Assembly: GCF_001269885.1 (NCBI RefSeq)
Contig: NZ_LHVH01000024.1
Location: forward strand, 620,001 to 684,000
Source: Pseudomonas kilonensis
GTDB taxonomy: Bacteria > Pseudomonadota > Gammaproteobacteria > Pseudomonadales > Pseudomonadaceae
Direction: 5' to 3'
DNA length: 64,000 bases
Both the position numbers and the translations under genes were made by a program. This document shows positions 24,010 through 34,563 of the stretch, one piece after another; the first letter of the stretch is position 1, and each line of letters begins with the position of its first letter. Under the pieces are notes generated by a model. It saw only the letters and a program-made list of their open reading frames with translations, was not told where the DNA came from and searched no databases.

Positions 24010-26604
24010 TCACGCCAGGCGCGACAACATCTCCTGCGCTTCGCTCTTCTGGGTGGCGTCGCCTTCGCTGAGGACTTCACCGAGGATGTCGCGGGCGCCG
24101 TCGTTGTCACCCATGTCGATGTAGGCCTGGGCCAGATCGAGCTTGGTCGCCACTTCGTCGGTACCGCTAAGGAAGTCGAAGTCCGGCTCGTCTTCAGCAC
24201 CAACCAAGGCATCTTCGGCAGTAAACGTCGGCTGGCCCAGCGTGTCGGACAGGCGATCCAGCTCGGCGTTTACATCGTCCAGCTCGGACTCGAAGGCATC
24301 CTTGGGCGCATCGTGCGCGTCCATTTCGTCAGACAGGGACAGATCGAAATCCGCCGGCAGCTCAAGATCGTCGGCCGGGATGTCGGCCACGGCTGGCGTT
24401 TCAGCCGCAGGCAAGTCCAGGCCCTTGAGGTCGTCATCGAGGTCCAGCAGGAAGTCTTCATCGTCGAGCGCCGGGATCGGGGTCGGCGCATCGGCGCCCA
24501 GGTCCAGGTCGAATTCCGACAGGTCGTCCAGGCTTTCGTTGGCTTCAGTCTGTTGTTTGAGCACCGACTCGAAACTCAGGTCGTCGTCTTCCGGGAACGC
24601 ATCCAACTCCGCGACAGGCTCTGGCGTCGGCGCGACCGGGGCCGCCTCCAGGTCATCCAGGCTCAAGTCAAAGGCGCTGTCCAGCTCCTCGTCGGTCGGC
24701 GACTTGTCTTCCAGCAGGTCCTTGACGTACTGCGCGTCCAGCTCTGCTGCCACTGTCGCGGCGGCCAAGCCTGCGGCGGTGGCGACCACCATGGCCGGGA
24801 AACGGCTTTTCAGCTGTTCGACCTGGGCGAAGTTGTCGCCATTGGCCACCAATTGGCGTTCCTGGGCGACAAAGGCGTCGCGGTCGCCCTGCTGACCGTA
24901 GACTTCCATCAGCTTCAGGCGCAGGTCGCTGCGCTGGGGCTCGGCCTTGATGCCTTGTTCGAGCAGGTCGGCGGCCTGGTTCAAGCGGCCGCGATCGATA
25001 TGGGACTGGGCCTGGGGCAGCACGTCGTCGGAGCGCTCGGCAGCCGGAGCCACCAATGGCGCCGCGATAGGCGGTGTGACCACCACAGGCGCGACCACCG
25101 GAGCCGGCTTGGGTACTGGCGCAGGAGCTGGTGCAGGTTTTGGCTCGAGTTTTACACTAGGCGATGGAACGTCAATGCCCTCGAAGCTGCTCGGGGGCAG
25201 ATCGAGCTCCGGGGAGAAGTCAGCCTCCTCCTCGAGGGCCCGCGCCATGCGCAAGTGCTTTTCCGCTTCCTGTTGGGCCTTGCGGCGACGGGCAAGCAAC
25301 AACAGCAGCAACAGCAGGAGCAGCGCGCCGCCACCCACCAACCCCAGCAGGATCGGATTGGTCAGCAGGTCGTTGTATTTTTGCGCGTTGGACGCGGCAG
25401 GCGCCGGCTCGACCGCAGTGGCAGGCGGCGTCGCCTCTGGGGTCGCTTCTGGCGCAGGTGCAGCCGTCGGAGCTTGAGCCGCTGGCGCAGGGGTCAGCTC
25501 GGCGGACATTGCAGGAGGCGCCTCGCCAGCAGGCGGAACGGCGACACCTTCGGCCTGCATCTTGGCCAGTTGATTGTTCTTCAGCTCGATCAGGCGCTGC
25601 AGTTTGTCCAACTGGCTCTGCAGATCCGCCATGCGGCTTTTCAGTTCTTCGTTATCCCGGCGAGCCGAATCGAGGCTTTCCTGGGTGACCGCAAGCTTGT
25701 TGGAGAGCGCCTGGGCATCGCCAGCAGCCCCCTTGCCCTTGCCGCCCGCCTTCGCCGAGTCAGCCGACACCAGGCTCAAGTTGTCGCGACCGGCAGCCTG
25801 TGCCGGCACACCTTCACCACGGCCACGCTTGGTGGCATCCAACTGCTGCTTGCCAGCACCCGCCACGCCACGACGACCCGAGCGCCAGGCGGCGTTCTGC
25901 GCGGCCACTTCAGCGATGGCCTGGGGTTGCGGCAATGCAGTGCTTTGCACCGGGTCCGGCAGGCGCAACACCTGACCGGTCTTGAGCAGGTTGATGTTGC
26001 CGTTGATGAACGCGTCAGGGTTCAACGCCTGGATCGCCAGCATGGTTTGCTGGACCGACCCACCGTTGCGCGCCTTGGCGGCGATTTCCCACAGGGTATC
26101 GCGCGGCGTGGTGGTGTATTGCGAAGGCTTGGTGGCACCGGTGACCGGCGTGGACACGACCTGAGGCGGTTTCGCCCGGGCGGCGTCGGCGGCCTGTGGC
26201 GAGAATTTGGAGGGATCGAGCAATACGCTGTAGTCGCGCAGCAGACGGCCGTTGGGCCACATCACCTGCACCAGGAACTTGACCATCGGCTCGGACAGCG
26301 GCCGGCTGGACGTTACCCGCAGGACGCTCTTGCCATTGGCGTTGATCACCGGGGTGAAGCTCAGGTCATTGAGAAAGGCCTGGCGGTCGACACCGGCCTT
26401 GGCGAAGTCATCGGGCGAGGCCAGGCTCGGCACGACTTCGGCGGCGGTCAGCTGCTGGACGTCGAGCAACTCGATCTCGGCGACCAGAGGCTGGTTCGGC
26501 GTCGACTTCAGGGTCAATTCCCCGAGCCCGAGCGCTTGCGCCATACCGGAGGACAGCGCCGAGGCGGCCGCTATTGCTAACACCAGTTTGCGAACTTGAA
26601 CCAT
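24010..26604 (-). CDS. fimV: FimV-family polar hub protein
   Basis: 864 residues. Signal peptide (about 1-25, ending AQALG), the N-terminal FimV domain (LGELTLKSTPNQPLVAEIEL), and a LysM-like peptidoglycan-binding domain around 165-215 (DTLWEIAAKARNGGS...GQVLRLP). A Pro/Ala/Lys-rich coiled-coil region with LQSQLDKLQRLIELKNNQL precedes one transmembrane helix (ILLGLVGGGALLLLLLLLLL) followed by RRRK. A long acidic cytoplasmic part ends in the conserved FimV TPR motif (DLAQAYIDMGDNDGARDILG). FimV organises polar type IV pilus and chemotaxis machinery. It is a stand-alone gene with its own terminator. Confidence 0.95.
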   Translation of the reverse strand: MVQVRKLVLAIAAASALSSGMAQALGLGELTLKSTPNQPLVAEIELLDVQQLTAAEVVPSLASPDDFAKAGVDRQAFLNDLSFTPVINANGKSVLRVTSSRPLSEPMVKFLVQVMWPNGRLLRDYSVLLDPSKFSPQAADAARAKPPQVVSTPVTGATKPSQYTTTPRDTLWEIAAKARNGGSVQQTMLAIQALNPDAFINGNINLLKTGQVLRLPDPVQSTALPQPQAIAEVAAQNAAWRSGRRGVAGAGKQQLDATKRGRGEGVPAQAAGRDNLSLVSADSAKAGGKGKGAAGDAQALSNKLAVTQESLDSARRDNEELKSRMADLQSQLDKLQRLIELKNNQLAKMQAEGVAVPPAGEAPPAMSAELTPAPAAQAPTAAPAPEATPEATPPATAVEPAPAASNAQKYNDLLTNPILLGLVGGGALLLLLLLLLLARRRKAQQEAEKHLRMARALEEEADFSPELDLPPSSFEGIDVPSPSVKLEPKPAPAPAPVPKPAPVVAPVVVTPPIAAPLVAPAAERSDDVLPQAQSHIDRGRLNQAADLLEQGIKAEPQRSDLRLKLMEVYGQQGDRDAFVAQERQLVANGDNFAQVEQLKSRFPAMVVATAAGLAAATVAAELDAQYVKDLLEDKSPTDEELDSAFDLSLDDLEAAPVAPTPEPVAELDAFPEDDDLSFESVLKQQTEANESLDDLSEFDLDLGADAPTPIPALDDEDFLLDLDDDLKGLDLPAAETPAVADIPADDLELPADFDLSLSDEMDAHDAPKDAFESELDDVNAELDRLSDTLGQPTFTAEDALVGAEDEPDFDFLSGTDEVATKLDLAQAYIDMGDNDGARDILGEVLSEGDATQKSEAQEMLSRLA

Positions 26605-26814
26605 AGCCTCTTCCTTTGTTTGAACATTCCTCGGCCAGCGAGAAGGTATTGATGCCGCTGCCGTAAGGCATTGCGCGCAGCCCCGATGTGACGGTGCGCG
26701 CGATCATTTCACTCATGCCCCGGGAAAGTCCCCCAGAGGGATGTTCGCCTTCAGCACTCCGGCCAAGCATAGCGCCCAGCTAGAATCATTCGACAAATTG
26801 ATGCCAAGTATCTT

Positions 26815-27825
26815 TTACAGCAAGTCTTTTATCAACAACTCAGCCACCTGCACGGCATTGAGGGCCGCGCCCTTGCGCACGTTATCTGACGTCAGCCACA
26901 TATTTAGTTCCGCCGGATCGTCGATCCCACCGCGCACACGACCAACGTAGACCACATCCTGCCCCACCGCATCGCCCACCGCCGTCGGGTAATCACCCGC
27001 GTCCACCAGCTCGATACCGGGTGCCGCTTCCAACGCCGCGTTGACCTTGGCCAGGTCGATGGGGCTCGCAGACTGCACAGTCACGCTAAAGCTATCGCCA
27101 AAAAACACCGGGGCTTGAATGCAAGTTACGGAAATCTTTAACAAAGGTTGATTCAGCACCTGGCGCAACTCGCGGACCAGGCGCTTTTCCAGCTGCGTAT
27201 GACCCTGCTCGTCCGGGGTGCCGACCTGGGCCAGCAGGTTGAACGCCATCTGCCGATCAAAGAATTTCGGCTCCAGCGGACGGGCGTTGAGCAGCTCGGC
27301 GGTCTGGCGCGCCAATTCGCTCACGGCCACGCGGCCCTGGGCCGACACGGCGAGGCTGGCGGTCAGGCTGATGCGCTGCAAGTCCAGGCATTCGCGCAGC
27401 GGCGCCAGCACGACCGCCAAGGCCGTGGCCGACGCGCTGGGGCTGCTGACCTGCAACGGCTTGCTCAAACCGGCGAGCACCTGGGCATTGGCTTCCGGCA
27501 CGATCTGCGGCGCCTGTTCGGGCGGCAAGGCGCCGGACAGGTCAATCAACGCACAGCCAGCCGCCGTGGCCCGCGGGGCGAAACTCAGGGTCACCGCCGG
27601 GCCGGCGGCGAAGAACACCAGTTGGACTTTGCTGAAATCGAATTCGTCGACTTCGCGCACCCGCACGTTTTTGCCGCGGAACATCACCGAGCTGCCTGCC
27701 GATTCGCTGCTGGCCAGCAGGTGCAGGTTACCGACCGGGAAGTCCCGTTCTTCGAGAATCTGGACGAGGGTTTCGCCGACAGTACCGGTGGCGCCGATCA
27801 CGGCAATATCAAAGGACTGGCTCAT
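26815..27825 (-). CDS. Aspartate-semialdehyde dehydrogenase-like protein lacking the catalytic Cys
   Basis: 336 residues related to Asd: NADP motif VIGATGTVGETLVQILEE, then ASSESAGSSVMFRGKNVRV, and the C-terminal domain with TCIQAPVFFGDSFSVTVQ. At the place of the active-site SNPNCST motif it reads SSPSASATA, so the nucleophilic cysteine is absent and dehydrogenase activity is unlikely. Such paralogues (USG-1 type) sit between asd and fimV in many pseudomonads; their role is unknown. The histidine motif GGIDDPAELNMW is partly kept. Confidence 0.85.
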   Translation of the reverse strand: MSQSFDIAVIGATGTVGETLVQILEERDFPVGNLHLLASSESAGSSVMFRGKNVRVREVDEFDFSKVQLVFFAAGPAVTLSFAPRATAAGCALIDLSGALPPEQAPQIVPEANAQVLAGLSKPLQVSSPSASATALAVVLAPLRECLDLQRISLTASLAVSAQGRVAVSELARQTAELLNARPLEPKFFDRQMAFNLLAQVGTPDEQGHTQLEKRLVRELRQVLNQPLLKISVTCIQAPVFFGDSFSVTVQSASPIDLAKVNAALEAAPGIELVDAGDYPTAVGDAVGQDVVYVGRVRGGIDDPAELNMWLTSDNVRKGAALNAVQVAELLIKDLL

Positions 27826-27921
27826 GGGTCTACCTCAGGTAAAACGTGGGGAGCGGCACTTTACCGGGTGGTGGGTATGCAGGCAATTGGCCGGAGGGTT
27901 TGCAGTGCCTGGGCCGACCTC

Positions 27922-28058
27922 ATCGCGAGCAAGCTCGCTCCCACAGGTTTTGTGACCACTGAACATCCAATGTGGGAGCGGGCTTGCTCGCGAATGCGGT
28001 GTGCCAGCTAAAAACTAGTGACTGACACTCTGCTTTCGCGAGCAAGCCCGCTCCCACA
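27922..28058. repeat. Cluster of three REP palindromes
   Basis: Three REP sequences at about 27922-27949 (ATCGCGAGCAAGCTCGCTCC), 27970-27997 (TGTGGGAGCGGGCTTGCTCG) and 28033-28058 (inverted). The first two form a REPIN; the third is an extra copy. Confidence 0.9.
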
Positions 28059-28083
28059 ATTGATCCCATGCATCCAGCTCCAT

Positions 28084-28116
28084 AAAAAAACCCGCACCTC
28101 TCACAAGGCACGGGTT
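28084..28116 (-). terminator. asd terminator
   Basis: On the minus strand AACCCGTGCC and GGTGCGGGTT arms are followed by seven T residues, just past the asd stop. Confidence 0.8.
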
Positions 28117-28135
28117 CTTTCACCGCAGCAATCGA

Positions 28136-29248
28136 TCAACGCTCGAGCAGGATCCGCAGCATGCGACGCAGCGGTTCAGCCGCGCCCCACAGCAGTTGGT
28201 CGCCGACGGTGAAGGCACCGACGAATTGCGACCCCATGTTCAGTTTGCGCAGACGGCCCACCGGTACGTTCAGGGTGCCGGTGACCTTGGTCGGGCTCAG
28301 CTCCTGCATGCTGATTTCGCGGTTGTTCGGCACCAGCTTGACCCAAGGGTTGTGCTGACTGATCAACCCTTCGATGTCGGCGATCGGCACGTCTTTGTTC
28401 AGCTTGATGGTCAGCGCCTGGCTGTGGCAGCGCATGGCGCCGATGCGCACGCAGATGCCGTCCACCGGGATCGGGCTCTTGAAGCGACCCAGGATCTTGT
28501 TGGTTTCGGCCTGGGCCTTCCACTCTTCGCGGCTCTGGCCGTTGGGCAGTTCCTTGTCGATCCAGGGGATCAGGCTGCCGGCCAGTGGTACGCCGAAGTT
28601 CTCGGTCGGGTAGGCATCGCTGCGCATCGCCTCGGCGACCTTGCGGTCGATGTCGAGGATGGCGCTGGCCGGGTTGGCCAGGTCATCGGCGACGGCGGCG
28701 TGGGTGGCGCCCATCTGCTTGATCAGCTCACGCATGTTCTGCGCGCCGGCACCGGACGCCGCCTGGTAGGTCATGGCGCTCATCCACTCCACCAGACCGG
28801 CTTCGAACAGGCCGCCCAGGCCCATCAGCATCAGGCTGACGGTGCAGTTGCCGCCGATGTAGTTCTTGGTGCCCGCGTCCAGCTGCTGGTCGATGACCTT
28901 GCGGTTCACCGGGTCGAGGACGATCACCGCGTCGTCCTGCATGCGCAGGCTGGAAGCGGCGTCGATCCAGTAACCCTGCCAGCCGGCTTCACGCAGCTTG
29001 GGGAAGACTTCGCTGGTGTAGTCGCCACCCTGGCAGGTCAGGATCACGTCGAGGGTCTTGAGCTCTTCGATGCTGTAGGCATCCTTGAGCGCACCGGTGT
29101 CCTTGCCCACGGACGGGCCCTGGCCACCGACATTGGAAGTGGTGAAAAACACCGGCTCAATGAGATCGAAATCCTGCTCTTCCAGCATTCGCTGCATGAG
29201 CACGGAACCGACCATGCCGCGCCAACCGATCAGACCTACACGTTTCAT
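28136..29248 (-). CDS. asd: Aspartate-semialdehyde dehydrogenase
   Basis: ATG 29248 gives MKRVGLIGWRGMVGSVLMQRM with the NADP-binding loop; a ten-residue upstream extension is not typical. The catalytic Cys is in GGNCTVSLMLMGLGG, the histidine in RIGAMRCHSQALTIKL, and the motif YQAASGAGAQNMREL is intact. 370 residues as in gamma-proteobacterial Asd. It makes aspartate semialdehyde for lysine, threonine, methionine and diaminopimelate. It lies 55 bases downstream of leuB on the same strand, separated by a hairpin. Confidence 0.96.
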   Translation of the reverse strand: MKRVGLIGWRGMVGSVLMQRMLEEQDFDLIEPVFFTTSNVGGQGPSVGKDTGALKDAYSIEELKTLDVILTCQGGDYTSEVFPKLREAGWQGYWIDAASSLRMQDDAVIVLDPVNRKVIDQQLDAGTKNYIGGNCTVSLMLMGLGGLFEAGLVEWMSAMTYQAASGAGAQNMRELIKQMGATHAAVADDLANPASAILDIDRKVAEAMRSDAYPTENFGVPLAGSLIPWIDKELPNGQSREEWKAQAETNKILGRFKSPIPVDGICVRIGAMRCHSQALTIKLNKDVPIADIEGLISQHNPWVKLVPNNREISMQELSPTKVTGTLNVPVGRLRKLNMGSQFVGAFTVGDQLLWGAAEPLRRMLRILLER

Positions 29249-29267
29249 CGCAACTACACCTATACAA

Positions 29268-29294
29268 AAGTGGGCCACCGTCGGAGCGGTGGGC
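29268..29294 (-). terminator. Hairpin between leuB and asd
   Basis: On the minus strand a GGGCCCACCGC arm pairs with a CGGTGGCCC arm, followed by ACTTTTG. The short T run makes it a weak terminator or attenuator before asd. Confidence 0.5.
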
Positions 29295-29302
29295 CCGAAA
29301 GA

Positions 29303-30385
<1,083 letters not shown>

Positions 30386-30451
30386 GCTTTCCTCGTTTGC
30401 TCTGTCGGCACATGCCTGGGCTTCGTACCCAACGCCTGGCCGGGAAAAATG

Positions 30452-31216
30452 CTATCGCTCGGCCCACAGCACCAGTACATCTGTACTGAACGAACCATCG
30501 GCCTCAATCTCAAAATATTCACGCACTTCATCGCCCATCGAACGCTGCAGCTGGAGAATCGCCGCCCGCATCACCTCGGGGGTGCGCATGCGCTCGACCC
30601 AGGAGCGATATTCCAGGCGCAGGCGCTGGCGCGAGGTGCTGCGGGTGTGCAACCCCGCTTCGCTGACCTGGCGCAACCACTCGCCGGCAGAATAATCGCG
30701 CACGTGGCTGGTGTCGCGCAGCACTTCGATGCTTTGCAGGTAGGTGTCCAGCAATGGCGTGCCTGGCGACAGGATATCGATGAACGCCATCACCCCGCCC
30801 GGCTTGAGCACCCGGCGCACTTCCCGCAACGCCAGGCCCAGGTCGCTCCAATGATGCGCCGAATAGCGGCTGAACACGAAGTCGAACTCAGCGTCGGCGA
30901 ACGGCAAGCGCTCAGCGGCGCCGCATACCGTGCTGATATTGCCCAGGCCACGCTCGGCAGCCGCCGTGGCGACCACGTCGAGCATTTGCTGGGACAAATC
31001 ATAGGCCACCACTTCACCGGCCAGCGGCGCCACGTGGAAACTCACATGGCCGGCGCCACACCCCAGGTCCAGCACCCGGGCATCGCCACGACCGGCCAAT
31101 GCAGCCTGTAGCAGCGCGAATTCAGCGCCCTGGGCGTGCACGGCACTGCTCAGATAGGCCGAGGCCTGTTCACCGAATTGCTTTTGTACAACCTGACTGT
31201 GGGCGGTGCTGGTCAT
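30452..31216 (-). CDS. Class I SAM-dependent methyltransferase, 254 aa
   Basis: ATG 31216 is chosen for its AAGGA ribosome site and because the longer frame runs through a REP palindrome. The SAM-binding motif is VLDLGCGAGHVSFHVAPLAG, with FVFSRYSAHHWSDLGLALRE and RRVLKPGGVMAFIDIL as in UbiE/Methyltransf_11 proteins. The substrate is not known. It is inserted between leuD and leuB, an order I recall as conserved in pseudomonads, although no leucine-pathway role is evident. Confidence 0.9.
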   Translation of the reverse strand: MTSTAHSQVVQKQFGEQASAYLSSAVHAQGAEFALLQAALAGRGDARVLDLGCGAGHVSFHVAPLAGEVVAYDLSQQMLDVVATAAAERGLGNISTVCGAAERLPFADAEFDFVFSRYSAHHWSDLGLALREVRRVLKPGGVMAFIDILSPGTPLLDTYLQSIEVLRDTSHVRDYSAGEWLRQVSEAGLHTRSTSRQRLRLEYRSWVERMRTPEVMRAAILQLQRSMGDEVREYFEIEADGSFSTDVLVLWAER

Positions 31217-31262
31217 GGGGACTTCCTTTTTAGGTCTCGCTTTGTATTGCCAGTGCCGCCGT

Positions 31263-31341
31263 CTTCGCGAGCAAGCCCGCTCCCACAAGGGGTTTTGTGA
31301 ACGCCGCAAATCCAGTGTGGGAGCGGGCTTGCTCGCGAAGG
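31263..31341. repeat. REPIN
   Basis: A REP pair in opposite orientation (TTCGCGAGCAAGCCCGCTCC and GGAGCGGGCTTGCTCGCGAA) separated by about 30 bp, between leuD and the methyltransferase gene. Confidence 0.9.
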
Positions 31342-31373
31342 GGCCAGCACTGACTACATCAATTTCAGATCAA

Positions 31374-32018
31374 TCAAGCATCGCGAAACAACCAAGGCTG
31401 GCTCGCCCGGTGCTTGGCCTCGAACGCGGCAATCGCCTCGCCGTCCTGCAAGGTCAGGCCGATGTCATCCAGGCCATTGAGCAGGCAATGCTTGCGGAAC
31501 GCGTCGATCTCGAAACCCAGCACCTTGCCGTCGGGACGGGTCACGGTCTGGGCGGCCAGGTCGACCTGCAGTTGATAGCCGGGGTTGGCCTCGACCTGCT
31601 GGAACAGCTCATCCACGTCAGCATCGCTGAGGATGATCGGCAGCAAGCCGTTCTTGAAGCTGTTGTTGAAGAAGATGTCGGCATAGCTCGGCGCAATGAT
31701 GCTGCGGAAACCGTACTCTTCCAGGGCCCATGGCGCGTGCTCGCGGCTCGAGCCGCAGCCGAAGTTCTCACGGGCCAGCAACACGCTGGCGCCTTGGTAA
31801 CGCTCGGCGTTGAGCACGAAGTCCTTGTTCAACGGCCGCTTGGAGTTGTCCTGGTACGGCTGGCCGACATCCAGGTAACGCCATTCGTCAAACAGGTTCG
31901 GGCCGAAACCGGTGCGCTTGATGGACTTCAAGAACTGCTTGGGAATGATCTGGTCGGTGTCGACGTTGGCACGATCCAAAGGCGCGACAAGACCGGTGTG
32001 CTGGGTAAAAGCTTTCAT
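31374..32018 (-). CDS. leuD: 3-isopropylmalate dehydratase small subunit
   Basis: 214 residues. GCGSSREHAPWAL is the swivelling-domain active-site motif; TGLVAPLDRANVDTDQIIPKQ is the canonical N-terminal stretch. With LeuC it isomerises 2-isopropylmalate to 3-isopropylmalate. It starts 12 bases downstream of leuC, so both are co-transcribed. Confidence 0.97.
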   Translation of the reverse strand: MKAFTQHTGLVAPLDRANVDTDQIIPKQFLKSIKRTGFGPNLFDEWRYLDVGQPYQDNSKRPLNKDFVLNAERYQGASVLLARENFGCGSSREHAPWALEEYGFRSIIAPSYADIFFNNSFKNGLLPIILSDADVDELFQQVEANPGYQLQVDLAAQTVTRPDGKVLGFEIDAFRKHCLLNGLDDIGLTLQDGEAIAAFEAKHRASQPWLFRDA

Positions 32019-32029
32019 GCTGCGCTCCT

Positions 32030-33448
32030 TCAGATCAATTCGCGGACATCGACGAAACGGCCGTTGACAGCCGCCGCCGCGGCCATGGCTGGGCTCACCA
32101 GGTGCGTACGGCCACCGGCGCCCTGACGGCCTTCGAAGTTACGGTTGGAGGTGGAGGCGCAATGCTCGCCCGACTCCAAACGGTCCGGGTTCATCGCCAG
32201 GCACATCGAGCACCCCGGCTCACGCCATTCGAAACCGGCCTCGAGGAAAATCTTGTCCAGCCCTTCCGCTTCCGCCTGGGCCTTCACCAGGCCCGAGCCC
32301 GGCACCACGATGGCCTGTTTGATGGTCGAAGCAACCTTGCGACCCTTGGCGATCACCGCCGCGGCGCGCAGGTCTTCGATCCGCGAGTTGGTGCAAGAGC
32401 CGATGAACACACGGTCAAGCTGAATGTCAGTGATCGCCTGGTTGGCGCTCAAGCCCATGTACTTCAAGGCGCGGACGATGGAGTCGCGCTTGACCAGGTC
32501 CATTTCCTTGGCCGGATCCGGTACGTTCTGGTCCACCGCCAACACCATCTCAGGCGAAGTGCCCCAGCTGACTTGCGGCTTGATCTGCGTTGCGTCGAGC
32601 TCGACCACGGTGTCGAACTTGGCATCGGCATCGGAGACCAGGTCTTTCCAGGCCTCGACCGCCATGTCCCATTCCACGCCTTTTGGCGAGAACGGACGGC
32701 CCTTGACGTATTCCACGGTTTTTTCATCGGCGGCCACCAGGCCAACGCGGGCACCGGCCTCGATGGACATGTTGCAGATGGTCATGCGGCCTTCGACGGA
32801 CAAGTCGCGGATCGCGCTGCCGGCGAACTCGATGGCATGGCCGTTACCGCCGGCGGTGCCGATCTTGCCGATCACCGCCAGGACGATGTCCTTGGCCGTC
32901 ACGCCGAACGGCAACTTGCCCTCGACGCGCACCAGCATGTTTTTCATTTTCTTGGCGACCAGGCACTGGGTGGCGAGCACATGCTCCACCTCGGAGGTGC
33001 CGATGCCATGGGCCAGGGCCCCGAAAGCACCGTGGGTCGAGGTGTGCGAGTCGCCGCAGACCACGGTCATGCCCGGCAAGGTCGCGCCCTGCTCCGGGCC
33101 GATGACGTGGACGATGCCTTGGCGCACATCGTTCATCTTGAATTCGACGATGCCGTATTCGTCACAGTTATCGTCGAGGGTCTGGACCTGCAAGCGCGAG
33201 ACCTGGTCGGCAATGGCTTCGATGCCGCCCTTGCGCTCCGGGGTGGTCGGTACGTTGTGGTCCGGGGTCGCGATGTTGGCATCGATACGCCACGGCTTGC
33301 GCCCGGCCAGGCGCAGGCCTTCGAAGGCTTGCGGCGAAGTCACTTCGTGGATGATGTGACGATCGATGTAGATCAGCGCCGAGCCATCGTCGCGCTGCTT
33401 GACCAAATGCGAATCCCAGAGCTTGTCGTAGAGCGTTTTGCCGGCCAT
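32030..33448 (-). CDS. leuC: 3-isopropylmalate dehydratase large subunit
   Basis: An aconitase-type 4Fe-4S enzyme of 472 residues; ATG 33448 gives MAGKTLYDKLWDSHLV. Iron-sulphur cysteines are in GSCTNSRIEDL and EPGCSMCLAMN; substrate motifs VCGDSHTSTHGAFG and RPFSPKGVEWD are present. First gene of the leuC-leuD group and divergent from a LysR regulator. Confidence 0.97.
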   Translation of the reverse strand: MAGKTLYDKLWDSHLVKQRDDGSALIYIDRHIIHEVTSPQAFEGLRLAGRKPWRIDANIATPDHNVPTTPERKGGIEAIADQVSRLQVQTLDDNCDEYGIVEFKMNDVRQGIVHVIGPEQGATLPGMTVVCGDSHTSTHGAFGALAHGIGTSEVEHVLATQCLVAKKMKNMLVRVEGKLPFGVTAKDIVLAVIGKIGTAGGNGHAIEFAGSAIRDLSVEGRMTICNMSIEAGARVGLVAADEKTVEYVKGRPFSPKGVEWDMAVEAWKDLVSDADAKFDTVVELDATQIKPQVSWGTSPEMVLAVDQNVPDPAKEMDLVKRDSIVRALKYMGLSANQAITDIQLDRVFIGSCTNSRIEDLRAAAVIAKGRKVASTIKQAIVVPGSGLVKAQAEAEGLDKIFLEAGFEWREPGCSMCLAMNPDRLESGEHCASTSNRNFEGRQGAGGRTHLVSPAMAAAAAVNGRFVDVRELI

Positions 33449-33500
33449 CAGACGGTTCCTCATCAGCTTGTTTCTATGCCCCGGGCCTTGACCGAATCAA

Positions 33501-33537
33501 TAACCCCTTGGCTTGTGAGGCTGATCCTATGGGGTTA
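33501..33537. promoter_or_regulatory. Inverted repeat in the leuC/LysR divergent promoter
   Basis: TAACCCC (33501-33507) and GGGGTTA (33531-33537) are exact inverted repeats 23 bases apart, midway between leuC and the divergent lysR-type gene. A LysR operator is plausible but unproven. Confidence 0.4.
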
Positions 33538-33604
33538 CATTAAATAACTCAAATTCATATTTTTCATACTTTGCATAACCAATTGGAATTCGACCGGAAC
33601 CGCC

Positions 33605-34495
33605 ATGGACCTCGCCAACCTCAATGCCTTTATAGCCATCGCCGAGACGGGCAGTTTCTCCGGCGCCGGCGAACGCCTGCACCTGACCCAGCCAGCCATC
33701 AGCAAGCGCATTGCCGGCCTCGAGCAACAGCTCAAGGTGCGCCTGTTCGATCGCCTGGGCCGTGAAGTGGGCCTGACCGAGGCCGGTCGAGCCCTGTTGC
33801 CACGGGCCTATCAGATCCTCAACGTGCTGGACGACACCCGTCGCGCCCTGACCAACCTGAGCGGCGAAGTGACCGGGCGCCTGACGCTCGCCACCAGCCA
33901 CCACATCGGCCTGCACCGCCTGCCACCGTTATTACGGGAGTTCACCCGACGCTACCCCCAGGTGGCGCTGGATATCCAGTTCCTGGATTCGGAAGTGGCC
34001 TACGAAGAAATCCTCCATGGCCGGGCGGAACTGGCCGTCATCACCCTCGCCCCCGAACCCCACACGTTGGTACGGGCCACGCCGGTGTGGGACGACCCCC
34101 TGGATTTCGTGGTCGCCCCGGAGCATGCGCTGCTGGAAAACGGCGCGGTCAGCCTGGCGGACATTGCCTTGCATCCGGCGGTTTTCCCGGGGGGCAACAC
34201 GTTTACCCATCACATCGTGCGACGGCTGTTCGAAGCCCAGGGCCTGACGCCGAACATCGCCATGAGCACGAATTACCTGGAAACCATAAAAATGATGGTC
34301 TCCATCGGCCTGGCCTGGAGCGTTTTGCCGCGCACCATGCTCGACGAACAGGTGGCGCGCATTCCTTTGCCGGGCATACAACTCAGTCGCCAGCTAGGCT
34401 ATATCTTGCACACCGAACGGACGCTGTCGAACGCCGCACGGGCTTTCATGGCCTTACTGGACGCACAAATCGATTTGCCAGGGACAAGGGCATAG
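33605..34495 (+). CDS. LysR-family regulator divergent from leuC
   Basis: 296 residues. Winged helix-turn-helix at 1-60 (FSGAGERLHLTQPAISKRIA), then a type 2 periplasmic-binding effector domain including FPGGNTFTHHIVRRLFEAQG and GLAWSVLPRTML. Head-to-head placement with leuCD suggests control of leucine synthesis, perhaps in response to a pathway intermediate. The ATG lacks a strong ribosome site but is the only start that preserves the LysR N-terminus. Confidence 0.9.
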   Translation: MDLANLNAFIAIAETGSFSGAGERLHLTQPAISKRIAGLEQQLKVRLFDRLGREVGLTEAGRALLPRAYQILNVLDDTRRALTNLSGEVTGRLTLATSHHIGLHRLPPLLREFTRRYPQVALDIQFLDSEVAYEEILHGRAELAVITLAPEPHTLVRATPVWDDPLDFVVAPEHALLENGAVSLADIALHPAVFPGGNTFTHHIVRRLFEAQGLTPNIAMSTNYLETIKMMVSIGLAWSVLPRTMLDEQVARIPLPGIQLSRQLGYILHTERTLSNAARAFMALLDAQIDLPGTRA

Positions 34496-34563
34496 GTTGT
34501 GCCGCGCCTGTAGGGCCTGACGCCTGTGCTTTATGCCCTAACCCGCTCAAGGCTCGCTAGATA

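Noticed and set aside
23749..26580. Very long plus-strand open frame antisense to fimV
   Set aside because: It mirrors the GC-rich third-codon pattern of fimV, starts in the REPIN array, has low-complexity composition and no ribosome site; fimV on the other strand is unmistakable.
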